The notes below the pieces were generated by a model, which was not told where the DNA came from, did no database searches, and worked only from the letters and a program-made list of their open reading frames with translations. From Ornithinimicrobium sufpigmenti (lineage in GTDB: Bacteria; Actinomycetota; Actinomycetes; Actinomycetales; Dermatophilaceae): DNA of 64,000 nt. Location: the NCBI RefSeq assembly GCF_004322775.1, contig NZ_CP036403.1, forward strand, positions 3,720,001-3,784,000. Reading direction: 5' to 3'. Made by a program: the position numbers and the translations under genes. How positions within the stretch are numbered: the first letter of the stretch is position 1; each line of letters begins with the position of its first letter. Of the stretch, positions 49,099 through 58,441 are shown piece after piece.

Positions 49099-50874
49099 AT
49101 GAGCCCCGGTCAGCGGTGGAGCATCGGGATCGTTGCGCTCCTGGTCGTCGTGAACGGACTGATCCTTTTCGGGCTGCTCCGTTCCGGGCCCGACGCTGTG
49201 CCGGAGGCGGCCGCTGACCCCACGCCGGCGACGGCGACCGGCGAGGGCACGGCCGAAGAGATGGCCGCCGTCGAGGACGACGACGCCACTGACGAGACCA
49301 CCTCGACCGCTTCCCCCGCCCCGACCACGACGGCCGCCGCGCCTGTCCAGGACGGGGAGGACTGCGAGTCCATCACCGTCTGGACCGCCCCGCACCTGGA
49401 GCCCGCGGTGCAGGCGGCCGCCGAGCGGGTGACCGATGGCTGCTTCCGTTTTGCGGTGGCGCCGCACGCCGACGCCTCGGCCCAGACCGCGCTGAGCGGC
49501 GGTGAGCGGCCGGACGTGTGGATTCCCGGTTCGGCCGCCTGGCCGGGGCTCGTCGCGCAGGACGGGGTCCAGCTGCAGGTCGGCGAGACGATCGCCTCGT
49601 CCCCGGTCCTGCTCGCCGGGGCGCCGCAGGTGATCAGCGCCCTGGAGCAGATGGGGGTGGGCCCAGAGACCACCTGGGCGCAGGTCGTCCAGCAGGTGAT
49701 GGAGAGCAGGGCGGCCGGGCAGGAGACGCCGTTCGAGATGCGCGTCGGTGACCCCCGGTCCGACGCGGCCACCATGTCCCTGCTCTCGACGACAGGGAGC
49801 CAGCCGGGCGGCTGGACGGAGCCGGACAGCGCGCAGCGGGGGATGCTGGTGCTGCTCGCGCACACCGCGATCCCGGACGACCCGTTGACCGCCCTCGTGG
49901 CCGACCCGACCACGGTGGTCCCGGCGACCGAGCGACAGGTGGGCGCTGCCCAGGAGGCCGGCCGCGAGGTGGCCGGGCTGGCCCTGGCGGACGGACTGGG
50001 TGTGGTGCAGATCCCGTTCGTCCGGGTGGGCGATGGTTCGGAGGAGGGCGTCGACGCGCTGGAGGAGCAGCTGACGTCCCCGGACGCCGCCGAGGACCTT
50101 CAGGAGCTGTGGCTGCGACCCGGCGCCTCAGGGCCGGCTCCCGGTGTGCCGGGTGTGTCCGCTGACGTCCCCGCCACCGCCACCGAGGTCGACCCCGCGA
50201 CCGTGCCGCTGACCGCCCAGACGTGGGCGGCGATCTCTCGGCAGTCACGCATCCTGACGGCCATCGACATCTCCCTGTCGATGGCGGAGGAGGTGGGTGA
50301 CACCACCCGTGTCGACCTGACCCGCGAGGCGGCCCAGGCCGCCCTGCAGACCATCCCGCCGCGCACCGCCGTCGGGGTCTGGTACTTCGCCACGGCGCTC
50401 GAGGGCACGCAGGACTGGACCGAGGTGGCGCCCCTGCGACCGCTGGGTGAGCGGGTGAACGGTGGAACGCAGCGGGACCTGCTGATGTCGGTGACCGACG
50501 AGCTCGGCGTGGACACCCTGACCGGTGACACCGGCCTCTACGACACGCTGTGGGCGGCCTACCAGAAGATGCAGGAGGAGTGGACGCCCGAGGCGGTCAA
50601 CTCCGTGCTCCTCCTGACCGACGGCAAGAACAACGACAAGACGGGCGGCCTCACCGAGAACGAGGTCGTGGAGCTGCTCACGGCGGCGCAGGCCGCCGGG
50701 GACCGCCCGGTCACGGTGGTGCTGATCGGGATGGGCCCGGAGGTGAACGCCGAGGCCCTGGAACGCCTGGCCACCGCGGCCGGCGGTGTGTCGATCGTGC
50801 TGCGCGACCCGCGCGAGCTGCCTCAGGTCTTCGTCGAGGTCGTGGCCCAGCGCACCAGCAGCGCGACGCCGTAA
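49099..50874 (+). CDS. Membrane-anchored substrate-binding-like / von Willebrand A domain protein
   Basis: The 591-residue protein has an N-terminal membrane anchor (WSIGIVALLVVVNGLILFGLL), an acidic Thr/Ala/Pro linker, and then an extracellular region (about 90-330) like a type 2 periplasmic-binding fold (SITVWTAPHLEPAVQAAA; PDVWIPGSAAW). A VWA domain fills about residues 380-590. The MIDAS site is complete in part: AIDISLSM (DxSxS, near 390) and LLLTDGKNND (near 505). Such proteins resemble the YfbK/TerF-like and extracellular-binding VWA proteins of actinobacteria, with unknown ligand. ATG 49099 has GGGGG upstream; a GTG nine codons earlier is less supported. Its end overlaps the convergent PAP2 gene by 52 bp. 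Confidence 0.82.
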   Translation: MSPGQRWSIGIVALLVVVNGLILFGLLRSGPDAVPEAAADPTPATATGEGTAEEMAAVEDDDATDETTSTASPAPTTTAAAPVQDGEDCESITVWTAPHLEPAVQAAAERVTDGCFRFAVAPHADASAQTALSGGERPDVWIPGSAAWPGLVAQDGVQLQVGETIASSPVLLAGAPQVISALEQMGVGPETTWAQVVQQVMESRAAGQETPFEMRVGDPRSDAATMSLLSTTGSQPGGWTEPDSAQRGMLVLLAHTAIPDDPLTALVADPTTVVPATERQVGAAQEAGREVAGLALADGLGVVQIPFVRVGDGSEEGVDALEEQLTSPDAAEDLQELWLRPGASGPAPGVPGVSADVPATATEVDPATVPLTAQTWAAISRQSRILTAIDISLSMAEEVGDTTRVDLTREAAQAALQTIPPRTAVGVWYFATALEGTQDWTEVAPLRPLGERVNGGTQRDLLMSVTDELGVDTLTGDTGLYDTLWAAYQKMQEEWTPEAVNSVLLLTDGKNNDKTGGLTENEVVELLTAAQAAGDRPVTVVLIGMGPEVNAEALERLATAAGGVSIVLRDPRELPQVFVEVVAQRTSSATP

Positions 50875-51413
50875 CCCAGGACCCCGACCGCCCCCGACGC
50901 GACGACATCACTCACCCGGTGGTGCGGTAGGGCGACCATGAGCAGGCCCATCATCGTCGAGGCCAGCGCTCCAGCCACGAGGACCGGCCGCCGCCGCGAG
51001 CGCGGCACCACGATGAGGAGCGCCACGACGACCGCGATCACCGCCGCCGTGTGCCCGCTGGGCAGCGAGTTCGGCAGCGGCCACGTCACAGCCAGCTCCG
51101 GGCGGGGCAGCACGGGCTTGAGCACCTGCGGGGTGACCAGGCACACCGCCACGCCGGCCGCGGCTGCCAACCCGACGCGCCACCCCTTGACGACGGTCCC
51201 GGCGACGACCACCACGGCCGCCAGGGGGACCATCGTCCACGGGCCGACCAGCGTCAGCAGGTCGTGCAGGCGCGCGGCCAGCTCACCCTCCGCCCGGACC
51301 ATCCCGGTCAGCGCGAGGTCGGCGCGCTGACCGGTGGTGGTCCACACCGCCGCCAGGTAGATCCCCAGCAGGCCGAGGACACCGGCGGTGACGAGGCGCC
51401 ACCCGGTTCGCAC
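50823..51413 (-). CDS. PAP2-family (undecaprenyl-diphosphate type) membrane phosphatase
   Basis: The protein has about 196 residues and five to six membrane helices. It carries the three PAP2 motifs: K-x6-RP in LKPVLPRPEL, SLPSGHTAA with the catalytic His, and LPHHRVSDVVASG. It faces the outside and would dephosphorylate a lipid (di)phosphate such as undecaprenyl diphosphate, a carrier used by both polysaccharide loci here. GTG 51413 is used, with AGGG 5 nt before it. GTG 51437 would add eight residues and overlap the upstream gene. Confidence 0.82.
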   Translation of the reverse strand: MRTGWRLVTAGVLGLLGIYLAAVWTTTGQRADLALTGMVRAEGELAARLHDLLTLVGPWTMVPLAAVVVVAGTVVKGWRVGLAAAAGVAVCLVTPQVLKPVLPRPELAVTWPLPNSLPSGHTAAVIAVVVALLIVVPRSRRRPVLVAGALASTMMGLLMVALPHHRVSDVVASGAVGVLGYGVALLVRWATTSTKT

Positions 51414-51420
51414 TGCTGCC

Positions 51421-52647
51421 CTATCTGGCGAGCGCACCCACCCGTTCCGCGATCATGGCCCCGATGGGCAGCGCGGACGTGGCCGCCGGGGAGGGCGCGC
51501 TGAGGACGTGCACCATACGGTCGGTGTTCATGACCAGGAAGTCCTCGACCATGCTGCCGTCCGCACGGATGGCCTGGGCGCGGATGCCCGCCTCCTCCGG
51601 ACCGAGGTCGTCGACGGTCAGGCTGGGGCAGTACTTGCGCACGAGCGCCAGGTAACCGGGGCGGTAGAGGGAGTTCCACTGCTCCGCCACGCCGCTGCGC
51701 ACATGCTTGCGGACGAAGCGCCAGAACCCGGGGAAGCGCGCGATGTCTGCGGCGTCCTTGGGGTTGACCGACAGCTTGCGGTAGCCCTCGCGGGCCAGGC
51801 CCAGCACGGCGTTGGGCCCGACGGTGACGCCGCCGTCCATCATCAGGGTCAGGTGCACGCCCAGGAAGGGCAGCGCGGGGTCCGGCACGGGGTAGATCAG
51901 CGTGCTGACGATGTCGTTGCGGGATGGGGGCAAGCGGTAGTACTCACCCCGGAAGGGGACCATCCGGACGTCGCTGTCGATGCCGGCCATCCGGGCGAGC
52001 CGGTCGGCCTGGATCCCGGCGCACACCACGAGCGTGCGGCCGTAGACCGGCCCGACGGTGGCACCCGCCTCGTCGGCGATGTCGATCCGCACCTCGCTGA
52101 GGGACTCGGTGATGCCGGTGACGCGGGTGCCGAGCTGCACCTGCCCGCCCAGCCGCGCGATCTCCCCGGCCATCGCCTCGCAGACCTGCGTGTAGTCCAC
52201 GATCCCGGTGTCGGGCGACCAGAGCGCGCCCACACCGGTGATGTTCGGCTCACGACGGTGCAGCTCGGCGGCGTCCACCCGCTCCAGCGCCAGGCCGTTC
52301 GCGGTGGCCCGCTCGTAGAGCGCGTCCATCCGGGCCAGCTCGGCGTCGTCGGTGGCGACGATCAGCTTGCCGACGTTGCGGTAGGGGACGCCGTGCTCGT
52401 CGCAGAACTCCTTCGTGGCACGCGCGCCCGCTGTGCAGAGCCGAGCCTTCAGCGATCCGGGCGTGTAGTAGACGCCGGCGTGGATCACCCCGCTGTTGTG
52501 GCCCGTCTGGTGCCGGCCCAGCGACTGCTCCTTCTCCAGGACCAGCACGTCGAGCCCGGGGCGTTCCCGCAGGAGCGTCATGGCGGTGGAGAGACCGACG
52601 ATGCCACCCCCGATGACCACGACGTCGTGGGCCGACGCGGCGCTCAC
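51421..52647 (-). CDS. lhgO: L-2-hydroxyglutarate oxidase-like FAD protein
   Basis: The 408-residue protein begins HDVVVIGGGIVGLSTAMTLL (residues 7-26) and has the family blocks GRHQTGHNSGVIHAGVYY, SPDTGIVDYTQVC and FRGEYYRL. It ends with IRAQAIRADGSMVEDFLV, all typical of LhgO. The enzyme oxidises L-2-hydroxyglutarate to 2-oxoglutarate, a repair reaction, with electrons passed to the membrane. The GTG start overlaps the stop of the SAF-oxidoreductase gene (GTGA), so it belongs to a sugar-nucleotide operon, an unusual place. A related role on a sugar 2-hydroxy acid is possible. Confidence 0.82.
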   Translation of the reverse strand: MSAASAHDVVVIGGGIVGLSTAMTLLRERPGLDVLVLEKEQSLGRHQTGHNSGVIHAGVYYTPGSLKARLCTAGARATKEFCDEHGVPYRNVGKLIVATDDAELARMDALYERATANGLALERVDAAELHRREPNITGVGALWSPDTGIVDYTQVCEAMAGEIARLGGQVQLGTRVTGITESLSEVRIDIADEAGATVGPVYGRTLVVCAGIQADRLARMAGIDSDVRMVPFRGEYYRLPPSRNDIVSTLIYPVPDPALPFLGVHLTLMMDGGVTVGPNAVLGLAREGYRKLSVNPKDAADIARFPGFWRFVRKHVRSGVAEQWNSLYRPGYLALVRKYCPSLTVDDLGPEEAGIRAQAIRADGSMVEDFLVMNTDRMVHVLSAPSPAATSALPIGAMIAERVGALAR

Positions 52648-53951
52648 GAGGACACCTGCTCGAAGAGCGCGTCGACCTCGGCGCGCAGCCGGTCGGCGAG
52701 CCTGCCCTCGGGCACGGTCACGTCGGCATACCCGATCACCTCGTCCTGGGCGATGTCGCGGGTCAGCACGCACCCCTCGGCCAGACCGACGGGCAGCAGC
52801 CGCTCCTGGTGGACGGTGCTGGCCCGCTCGCACTCGCCGTAGTAGGTGTAGCCGCCGAGCGCGTCCAGGGTCTCCCCCGCCTTCAGGTCCCGCTTGGCGA
52901 CGGTCACGACGTCGACGTGGGGCGGGCCCGGCAGCGGCTTGATCGTCGCGTCCCCGAGCAGGGCCGCCCGGGCGACGGTGTTCGGCACCTCGAAGTGGCA
53001 CAGGTGGTAGGGGGTGTAGAAGCTGTACAGCGGCCCCTCCCCCAGCTTGTAGAGGTTGAGGTAGTGCTGCTGGGCCGGGTCGTCGTGCTCGGCGAGCACG
53101 TAGACCCCGGGGCCGGGCTGGGACCCCACGACGTAGTCGACGGCGCCGCCCAGGGCGCGCAGCTCGTCCACGTCGTACATCTGGGTCAGCTCGTCCACGT
53201 GCCCGCGGTGGTCGCGTTGGAGCAGGCCACGGCGGTGGACGGAGAAGCCGGCCGCGTTGGCGACCAGCGCCTGCTCCACCGACACCTTGGTGCCGTCGGC
53301 GAAGCTGGTGACCATGTGCGGGTCCTGCCCCCACTTGCGGGCGAACCCCTCCTGGGTGGTCGGGGTGCGGTAGGGGTCCTGCAGGCCCTTGATGTTGCCG
53401 GCCACGAGCGGGGTCAGGCCGAGCCCGCGGACGAACCGGATGAGGTTCATCTGCACGCCGGGCTGGTCGCCGTCACAGCCGGTGTAGACCAGACCGGCGG
53501 CCTCGAACCGCGGGTTCAGGGCGGCCCCGATGGTGGCGTCGACCTCGGCGTTCAGCAGGACCAGGTGCTTGCCGCCCTCGAGCGTGGCCAGCGCCAGGTG
53601 CGCGCCGAACTCCACCGCTCCGGTGCAGTCCACGACGACGTCGACCGAGGCGGCCTGGGTGAGGGCCTCGACGCTGGTGGTGATCGCCACCTTGCCGGCG
53701 GTGACCGCGGCGTCGATCTGGCTCGCCTCGTCGACCTGGGTCAGCCGGTCCTCGCCGAGGCCGGCCTTGCCCAAGGAGGTGAGCGCCTGCTCGGGGCGGC
53801 GCGCGTAGACGGCGGCGATCTCCATACCGGGGACGGTGTTGACGATGTGGTTCATCAGCCCGGTCGCCATGAAGCCGGATCCGGCGAGGCCGACGCGCAC
53901 AGGCGTGCCCTCGTCCGCGCGGCGGGCGAGGAGTGTGTCGGTGATGATCAC
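52644..53951 (-). CDS. NAD(P)-dependent oxidoreductase with C-terminal SAF domain
   Basis: The 435-residue protein has an N-terminal Rossmann domain (RVGLAGSGFMATGLMNHIV) related to homoserine-dehydrogenase-like enzymes. The conserved DVVVDCTGAVEFGAHLAL and CDGDQPGVQMNLIRFVRGLG follow, and then a C-terminal SAF domain (about 360-430, AKRDLKAGETLDALGGYTYYGE). SAF domains occur in sialic-acid synthase and altronate dehydratase. Such oxidoreductases recur in CDP- or dTDP-sugar loci with RfbF and RmlC proteins, but the reaction is not known to me. GTG start with GTGA overlap to the RmlC-like gene. Confidence 0.78.
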   Translation of the reverse strand: MIITDTLLARRADEGTPVRVGLAGSGFMATGLMNHIVNTVPGMEIAAVYARRPEQALTSLGKAGLGEDRLTQVDEASQIDAAVTAGKVAITTSVEALTQAASVDVVVDCTGAVEFGAHLALATLEGGKHLVLLNAEVDATIGAALNPRFEAAGLVYTGCDGDQPGVQMNLIRFVRGLGLTPLVAGNIKGLQDPYRTPTTQEGFARKWGQDPHMVTSFADGTKVSVEQALVANAAGFSVHRRGLLQRDHRGHVDELTQMYDVDELRALGGAVDYVVGSQPGPGVYVLAEHDDPAQQHYLNLYKLGEGPLYSFYTPYHLCHFEVPNTVARAALLGDATIKPLPGPPHVDVVTVAKRDLKAGETLDALGGYTYYGECERASTVHQERLLPVGLAEGCVLTRDIAQDEVIGYADVTVPEGRLADRLRAEVDALFEQVSS

Positions 53952-54490
53952 GCGATCGGCTTCCCGTCCCAGTCGGGCCAGCTGCGGTCCTTCTCCGAGA
54001 TGACCGTCACCTCGTGCGGCCACTGCAGGCCGAACGCCGGGTCGTCGTAGCGCTGGCCACGCTCACCCTCGGGGGCGTAGGGGCCGGAGACCTGGTAGAG
54101 GACCTCGGTGTCGTCCGCGAGCGTCTGGTAGCCGTGCGCCACGTAGGGCGGGACCCAGAGCGCGCGCCGGTTGTCGGCGGTCAGCTCGACCATGGCGTGC
54201 TTGCCGAAGGTGGGGCTGTCCTCGCGCAGGTCCAGGGCCACGTCGACGATCGCGCCACGGATGCAGCGGACCAGCTTGCCCTCGGCGTGCGGCGGGATCT
54301 GCCGGTGCATGCCGCGCAGCGTGCCGGCCTTGTGGTTGAACGACAGGTTGGCCTGCACGACCTGGGTGTCCAGGCCGTGCGCGGCGAACTCGTCGGTGCA
54401 GAAGGCACGAGCGAAGAAGCCACGGTCGTCCGCGTGCTCCTCCAGCTCGACGATCATGCACCCCTCGACCTCGGTGGGGGTGAACTTCAT
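53948..54490 (-). CDS. dTDP-4-dehydrorhamnose 3,5-epimerase family protein (RmlC-like)
   Basis: The 180-residue cupin has the RmlC pattern: EEHADDRGFFARAFCTDEF, QANLSFNHKAGTLRGMH with the catalytic His in GTLRGMHRQ, GAIVDVALDLRE, and YVAHGYQTLADDTEVLYQVSGPY. It would epimerise C3 and/or C5 of a 4-keto nucleotide sugar. Here the partner is a cytidylyltransferase (rfbF), so the substrate is probably a CDP-4-keto sugar rather than dTDP. ATGA overlap with the preceding SDR gene. Confidence 0.87.
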   Translation of the reverse strand: MKFTPTEVEGCMIVELEEHADDRGFFARAFCTDEFAAHGLDTQVVQANLSFNHKAGTLRGMHRQIPPHAEGKLVRCIRGAIVDVALDLREDSPTFGKHAMVELTADNRRALWVPPYVAHGYQTLADDTEVLYQVSGPYAPEGERGQRYDDPAFGLQWPHEVTVISEKDRSWPDWDGKPIA

Positions 54491-55515
54491 ACCGCCGGCT
54501 CCTTCCAGAACAGGGAGCCGTCCACCTGACCGGTGTCGAGCAGGTGCTGGATCTGCTTGAGCCGGGTGTGGCCGCGGCCGTAGAAGGTGTCGCGGTCCAG
54601 GTCGATGAGCCGGAAGACCTCGTGCAGCTGCCGGGCGCCGCGCGCCAGGTCCCAGTCGCAGGAGAAGCCCAGCTCGTCGTGGATCCGGTCGAAGTTGACC
54701 CGGTAGGACCGGTTGTCCTGGCTGGGAGGCCCGAAGGTCAGCTCGCAGTCGGGGAACTCGGCAGCGACGGTCTCGGCGATCTGCCGGACGGTGTAGTTGT
54801 TGTCGTTGGAGCCGACGTTGAAGACGCGGTCGTGCACCTTGTCGACATCTGCAGTGAGCACGGTGCGGATGGCCTTGGCGATGTCGAGGGCGTGGACCAT
54901 CGGCCGCCAGGGCGTGCCGTCGGAGGTCATCGCGATGTTCTTCTCCACCCAGGCCAGGCCGCAGAGGTTGTTGAGCACGATGTCGAACCGCTGCCGGGGC
55001 GAGGCGCCGAACGCCGTCGCGTTGCGCAGCGACGTGGGGTGGAAGGTGTCGTCGGCCAGCTCGTGCAGGTCGTTCTCGGTGAGCGCCTTGCACTCGGCGT
55101 AGGCCGTCTGCGGGTCGATCGGGGACGTCTCGTCGACCCACCCGTCAGCCACGCCGTAGACCGAGCAGCTGCTCATGTAGATGAACCGCGAGACGCCGGC
55201 CTCCTTGGCCGTCCGCGCCACATGCGCCGACCCTCGGTGGTTGATGTCGAAGGTGATGGGCCCCACCAGGTCGCCGGTGGGGTCGTTGGACAGCTCTGCC
55301 ATGGCGACCACGGCGTCCACCCCCTCCAGGTCCTCCGGGGTGAGGTCGCGCATGTCCTTGTCCAGGGTGAACGGCGTGCTGGGGACCCCGTTGTAGAGCC
55401 AGCCGTTGCGGTAGAAGCCGGTGTCCAGGCCGACCACCTCGTGACCGTCCGCCCGGAGGGCAGGGGCCAGCAGGCAGCCCAGGTATCCGTCTGTCCCGGT
55501 GACCAGGATCTTCAT
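54487..55515 (-). CDS. NAD-dependent epimerase/dehydratase (SDR) of a nucleotide-sugar pathway
   Basis: The 342-residue extended SDR has GTDGYLG (7-13) for NAD, the Ser strand YMSSCSVYG and the active-site block TAYAECKALTE with its Tyr-Lys pair. FNVGSNDNNYTVRQIAE is a late conserved segment. It might be a 4-epimerase, a 4-reductase or a CDP-glucose 4,6-dehydratase-like enzyme; its length suits any. The standard two-Asn dehydratase motif (DKN/YNK type) was not evident, so I prefer epimerase or reductase. ATG 55513-55515 lies 2 bp after the rfbF stop, with GAAGGTG upstream. Confidence 0.78.
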   Translation of the reverse strand: MKILVTGTDGYLGCLLAPALRADGHEVVGLDTGFYRNGWLYNGVPSTPFTLDKDMRDLTPEDLEGVDAVVAMAELSNDPTGDLVGPITFDINHRGSAHVARTAKEAGVSRFIYMSSCSVYGVADGWVDETSPIDPQTAYAECKALTENDLHELADDTFHPTSLRNATAFGASPRQRFDIVLNNLCGLAWVEKNIAMTSDGTPWRPMVHALDIAKAIRTVLTADVDKVHDRVFNVGSNDNNYTVRQIAETVAAEFPDCELTFGPPSQDNRSYRVNFDRIHDELGFSCDWDLARGARQLHEVFRLIDLDRDTFYGRGHTRLKQIQHLLDTGQVDGSLFWKEPAV

Positions 55516-55517
55516 AC

Positions 55518-56291
55518 TCACCACACCTTCCAGGGCGCCCTACCGGACGCCCAGAGCTCTTCAAGCAGGTTCTTGTCACGCAGGGTGTCCATCGGCTGCC
55601 AGAAGCCGGTGTGCTTGTACGCGTTCAGCTGGCCCTCGTGGGCAAGGGCCCGCAGGGGCCCCTGCTCCCAGACCGTGTCGTCGCCGTCGACGTGGTCGAT
55701 GACCGCGGGCTCGAGGACGAAGTAGCCGCCGTTGATCCAGGCCCCGTCGCCGTCCGGCTTCTCCTGGAACTGGGTGACCTGGGTCTCGCCGGCACCGAGC
55801 ACGAGGGCGCCGAAGCGACCGGGCGGCTGGACCGCCAGCATGGTCGCCTGCAGCCCGGCCTCCCGGTGGAAGGCGATCTCGGCGGTGAGGTCCACGTCGC
55901 AGACCCCGTCGCCGTAGGTCAGGCAGAAGGTCTCGTCGCCGATGTGGTCCCGCACCCTGGCGAGCCGCCCACCGGTCATGGTCTCGGCACCGGTGTCGAC
56001 GAGGGTCACCCGCCACGGCTCGGTATGCGGGGCGTGGACGGTGATCTCGTCCTTGCCCAGGTCGATGGTCAGGTCGGACATGCGTCGCCGGTAGTTGACG
56101 AACCAGTCCTTGATCACCGACCCCTTGTAGCCGCAGCACACGACGAAGTCGTCGATGCCGTGCGTGGCGTAGGTCTTCATGATGTGCCAGAGGATCGGCA
56201 GTCCGCCGATCTCGACCATCGGCTTGGGGCGTAGGGCGGTCTCTTCGCTGAGACGCGTGCCTAACCCACCGGCCAGTATTACCGCTTTCAT
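55518..56291 (-). CDS. rfbF: Glucose-1-phosphate cytidylyltransferase
   Basis: The 257-residue protein has the family signature [20 protein letters not shown] (4-23), with [17 protein letters not shown] and [21 protein letters not shown]-like [12 protein letters not shown] and [15 protein letters not shown] close the active site. It makes CDP-glucose from CTP and glucose 1-phosphate and starts the CDP-sugar operon (rfbF, SDR, RmlC, SAF, LhgO). AAGGA is 6 nt before the ATG. A 214-bp divergent region separates it from the Alg14/13-like gene. Confidence 0.92.
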   Translation of the reverse strand: MKAVILAGGLGTRLSEETALRPKPMVEIGGLPILWHIMKTYATHGIDDFVVCCGYKGSVIKDWFVNYRRRMSDLTIDLGKDEITVHAPHTEPWRVTLVDTGAETMTGGRLARVRDHIGDETFCLTYGDGVCDVDLTAEIAFHREAGLQATMLAVQPPGRFGALVLGAGETQVTQFQEKPDGDGAWINGGYFVLEPAVIDHVDGDDTVWEQGPLRALAHEGQLNAYKHTGFWQPMDTLRDKNLLEELWASGRAPWKVW

Positions 56292-56505
56292 GCGCCATCC
56301 TTGCGCTAGGGAACACCCCGCTCCCCGGGGGTGTGTGCTGTCACGTTGCGGGGAGCATATCCTGCGATTGACTCTGCTGCGAGATGCGCGCGAGGTTCCT
56401 CCAGTTGCCGGAAGCGCCACGGGCGTGGATGATAGGCGGGGCGCCGTCAAGCCCCTGGATCGCCGCCCCTGTGTCCTCTGGACGACCGTGACGAAGGAAA
56501 TTGCT

Positions 56506-57546
56506 ATGACTGGCCGAAAAGCGCTGCTCGTTGCCGAGAGCGGGGGTCACCTCGACCAGCTTCTCCGCATAGCTCCCCGGCTACGCCCCCAGTTCGAGTC
56601 CGTGACATTTGTCACGTCCGAGACGGACCAGTCGCGCAGCCTCCTGCAGGGGGAAGAGGTCCGCTTCGTCCCCCGAGTCCCGCCCCGGGACTGGCGCACG
56701 GCGACGCGGGCCCTACCGACCGCGCTGGGACTCATCCGCCGCGAGCAGGTCACCGACGTCATCTCCACCGGCTCTGCGATCGCGGTCCCCTACCTGCTGG
56801 GTGCGCGGCTCGCGCGGCGCGAGGCGCACTACATCGAGAGCGCTGCCCGGACCGACGGACCCAGCGTCGCGGGGCAGATCCTGCGGCGCATCCCGGGCAT
56901 GCGGCTCTACACGCAGTATCCGCGGTGGGCCGACGACCAGTGGTCCTACCGCGGCTCGGTCTTCGACGGTTTCGTGGCTCGGCCGTCGGACGCGGAGCGA
57001 GCCGCGCCCAGACGCGTCGTGGTGACGTTGGGGACGCTCAACCAGTACCCGTTCGACCGCGCCGTCCAGGCCGTCCGTCGGGTGCTGACGCAGCTCGGGG
57101 ACGAGGACGTCCACGTGTTGTGGCAGATCGGTGAGGCGCAGGCGGAAGGCCTGTCGGGCGAGGTCCGTGCGACGGTCCCCGCCGACCGGCTGCGGGTCGC
57201 GATCGCGCAGGCCGACCTGGTGATCGCGCACGCCGGGACCGGTTCCGCGCTGCAGATCCTCGATGCCGGCCGCATCCCGCTCTTCCTCCCTCGTTCCAGT
57301 GCCAGGGGGGAGCACATCGATGACCACCAGCTGCTCATCGCCGCGGAACTGGAAGGTCGAGGGCTGGCCGTGACGGCTGATCCGGACGACCTCAGCGTGG
57401 AGCATGTGCGCAAGGCGCTCTCCGCGCGCGTCGAGCACCGCTCGGCCACGGACTTCCACCTGAAACCGCAGAAAGTTGAGGTCCCAGCACATGGCACGGG
57501 TCTCGATCGTCGTTCCGACCTATCGGCGTCCACACTTCCTCGTTAA
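56506..57546 (+). CDS. Fused Alg14/Alg13-like (PssD/PssE-like) glycosyltransferase
   Basis: The 346-residue protein combines an Alg14-like N-terminal half ([21 protein letters not shown], then [12 protein letters not shown]; about 1-155) with an Alg13-like C-terminal half ([18 protein letters not shown], then [20 protein letters not shown] and [19 protein letters not shown]). In most bacteria these are separate subunits (EpsE/EpsF, PssD/PssE) that add a sugar to a membrane-bound lipid intermediate. ATG 56506 is chosen for AAGGA 8 nt upstream; a longer frame is open. Its last 56 bp overlap the GT2 gene. Confidence 0.82.
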   Translation: MTGRKALLVAESGGHLDQLLRIAPRLRPQFESVTFVTSETDQSRSLLQGEEVRFVPRVPPRDWRTATRALPTALGLIRREQVTDVISTGSAIAVPYLLGARLARREAHYIESAARTDGPSVAGQILRRIPGMRLYTQYPRWADDQWSYRGSVFDGFVARPSDAERAAPRRVVVTLGTLNQYPFDRAVQAVRRVLTQLGDEDVHVLWQIGEAQAEGLSGEVRATVPADRLRVAIAQADLVIAHAGTGSALQILDAGRIPLFLPRSSARGEHIDDHQLLIAAELEGRGLAVTADPDDLSVEHVRKALSARVEHRSATDFHLKPQKVEVPAHGTGLDRRSDLSASTLPR

Positions 57547-58441
57547 CGCGCTGGCCTCGCTCCGGGCTCAGACCTTGACGGACTTCGAGGTCCTGGTCTG
57601 TGACAACGGCGCTGAGGCGGCCACCGAGGACGTCGTGCGCGCCCTGGACGACCAGCGGTTCCGGTACATCCCGCGGCCCCAGAACGTGGGGATGCTGCGC
57701 AACGCCATGCTCGGGTTCGCCGATGCCCGGTCGCCGCTGGTGATGAAGCTGGACGACGACGACTTCCTGCTGCCCGAGGCGCTGGAGGGCCTGGTCACAC
57801 CTCTTGAGCGAAACCCCGACATCAAGCTGAGCTTCGGCGGCGTGCAGCTGGTGGACGCAGATGACGCCGTGCTGCAGGAGCGGACGCAGTGGCTGGATCG
57901 TGAGAGTGGGCGTGCGTCGTTCCAGGAGGGACGACTGACCGACAGCACCGGCATCGTGGCGCGCGGGGGCGTCCAGCTCGCCGGCGCCGTGGTGCGGGCC
58001 GACCTCGTCGACTGGGCGTCGGTCCCGGCCGAGGTGGCGACCGCCTACGACTTCTACCTCGCCCTGACGGCGGCCGAGGACGATCGGCCCCTGTGGTTCA
58101 CCCAGGAGCGGGTGGTGCGCTACCGGCTCCACCCGGACGCTGACACGAACACGCATTCGGCGGCGCAGGCGAAGGCGACCGTCTACGTGCTGGAGAAGGC
58201 GCTGGCGTCCGGGCGGCATCAGGACACGACGGCGCTGCAACGCCGCCTGGGCGAGGCGACGTTGGCAGCCGGCCGGGCCCTGCTGCACGACCGCGACATC
58301 CGGTCGGCCAGGCCCTACCTTCGCCGGTCGCTCCGGCTGCAGCCCGGCCTCACCACGGCTCGGCTTGCGCTCGCGTCGCACCTTCCGTCGGCCTTGGTCA
58401 GCCGACTCGTGTCCCGACCGTCAGAGTCGGCGGCGGCGTAG
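57491..58441 (+). CDS. Glycosyltransferase family 2
   Basis: The 316-residue protein has the GT-A opening [21 protein letters not shown] (residues 4-24), the metal site MKLDDDDFLLPEALEGL with DDDD, and HPDADTNTH near the acceptor side. The C-terminal 80 residues are basic helices. ATG 57491 is chosen because GAGG precedes it; the next in-frame upstream ATG lacks this. It overlaps the Alg14/13-like gene, which suggests coupled synthesis of successive enzymes. Its 3' end overlaps the convergent 58421 gene by 21 bp. Confidence 0.85.
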   Translation: MARVSIVVPTYRRPHFLVNALASLRAQTLTDFEVLVCDNGAEAATEDVVRALDDQRFRYIPRPQNVGMLRNAMLGFADARSPLVMKLDDDDFLLPEALEGLVTPLERNPDIKLSFGGVQLVDADDAVLQERTQWLDRESGRASFQEGRLTDSTGIVARGGVQLAGAVVRADLVDWASVPAEVATAYDFYLALTAAEDDRPLWFTQERVVRYRLHPDADTNTHSAAQAKATVYVLEKALASGRHQDTTALQRRLGEATLAAGRALLHDRDIRSARPYLRRSLRLQPGLTTARLALASHLPSALVSRLVSRPSESAAA

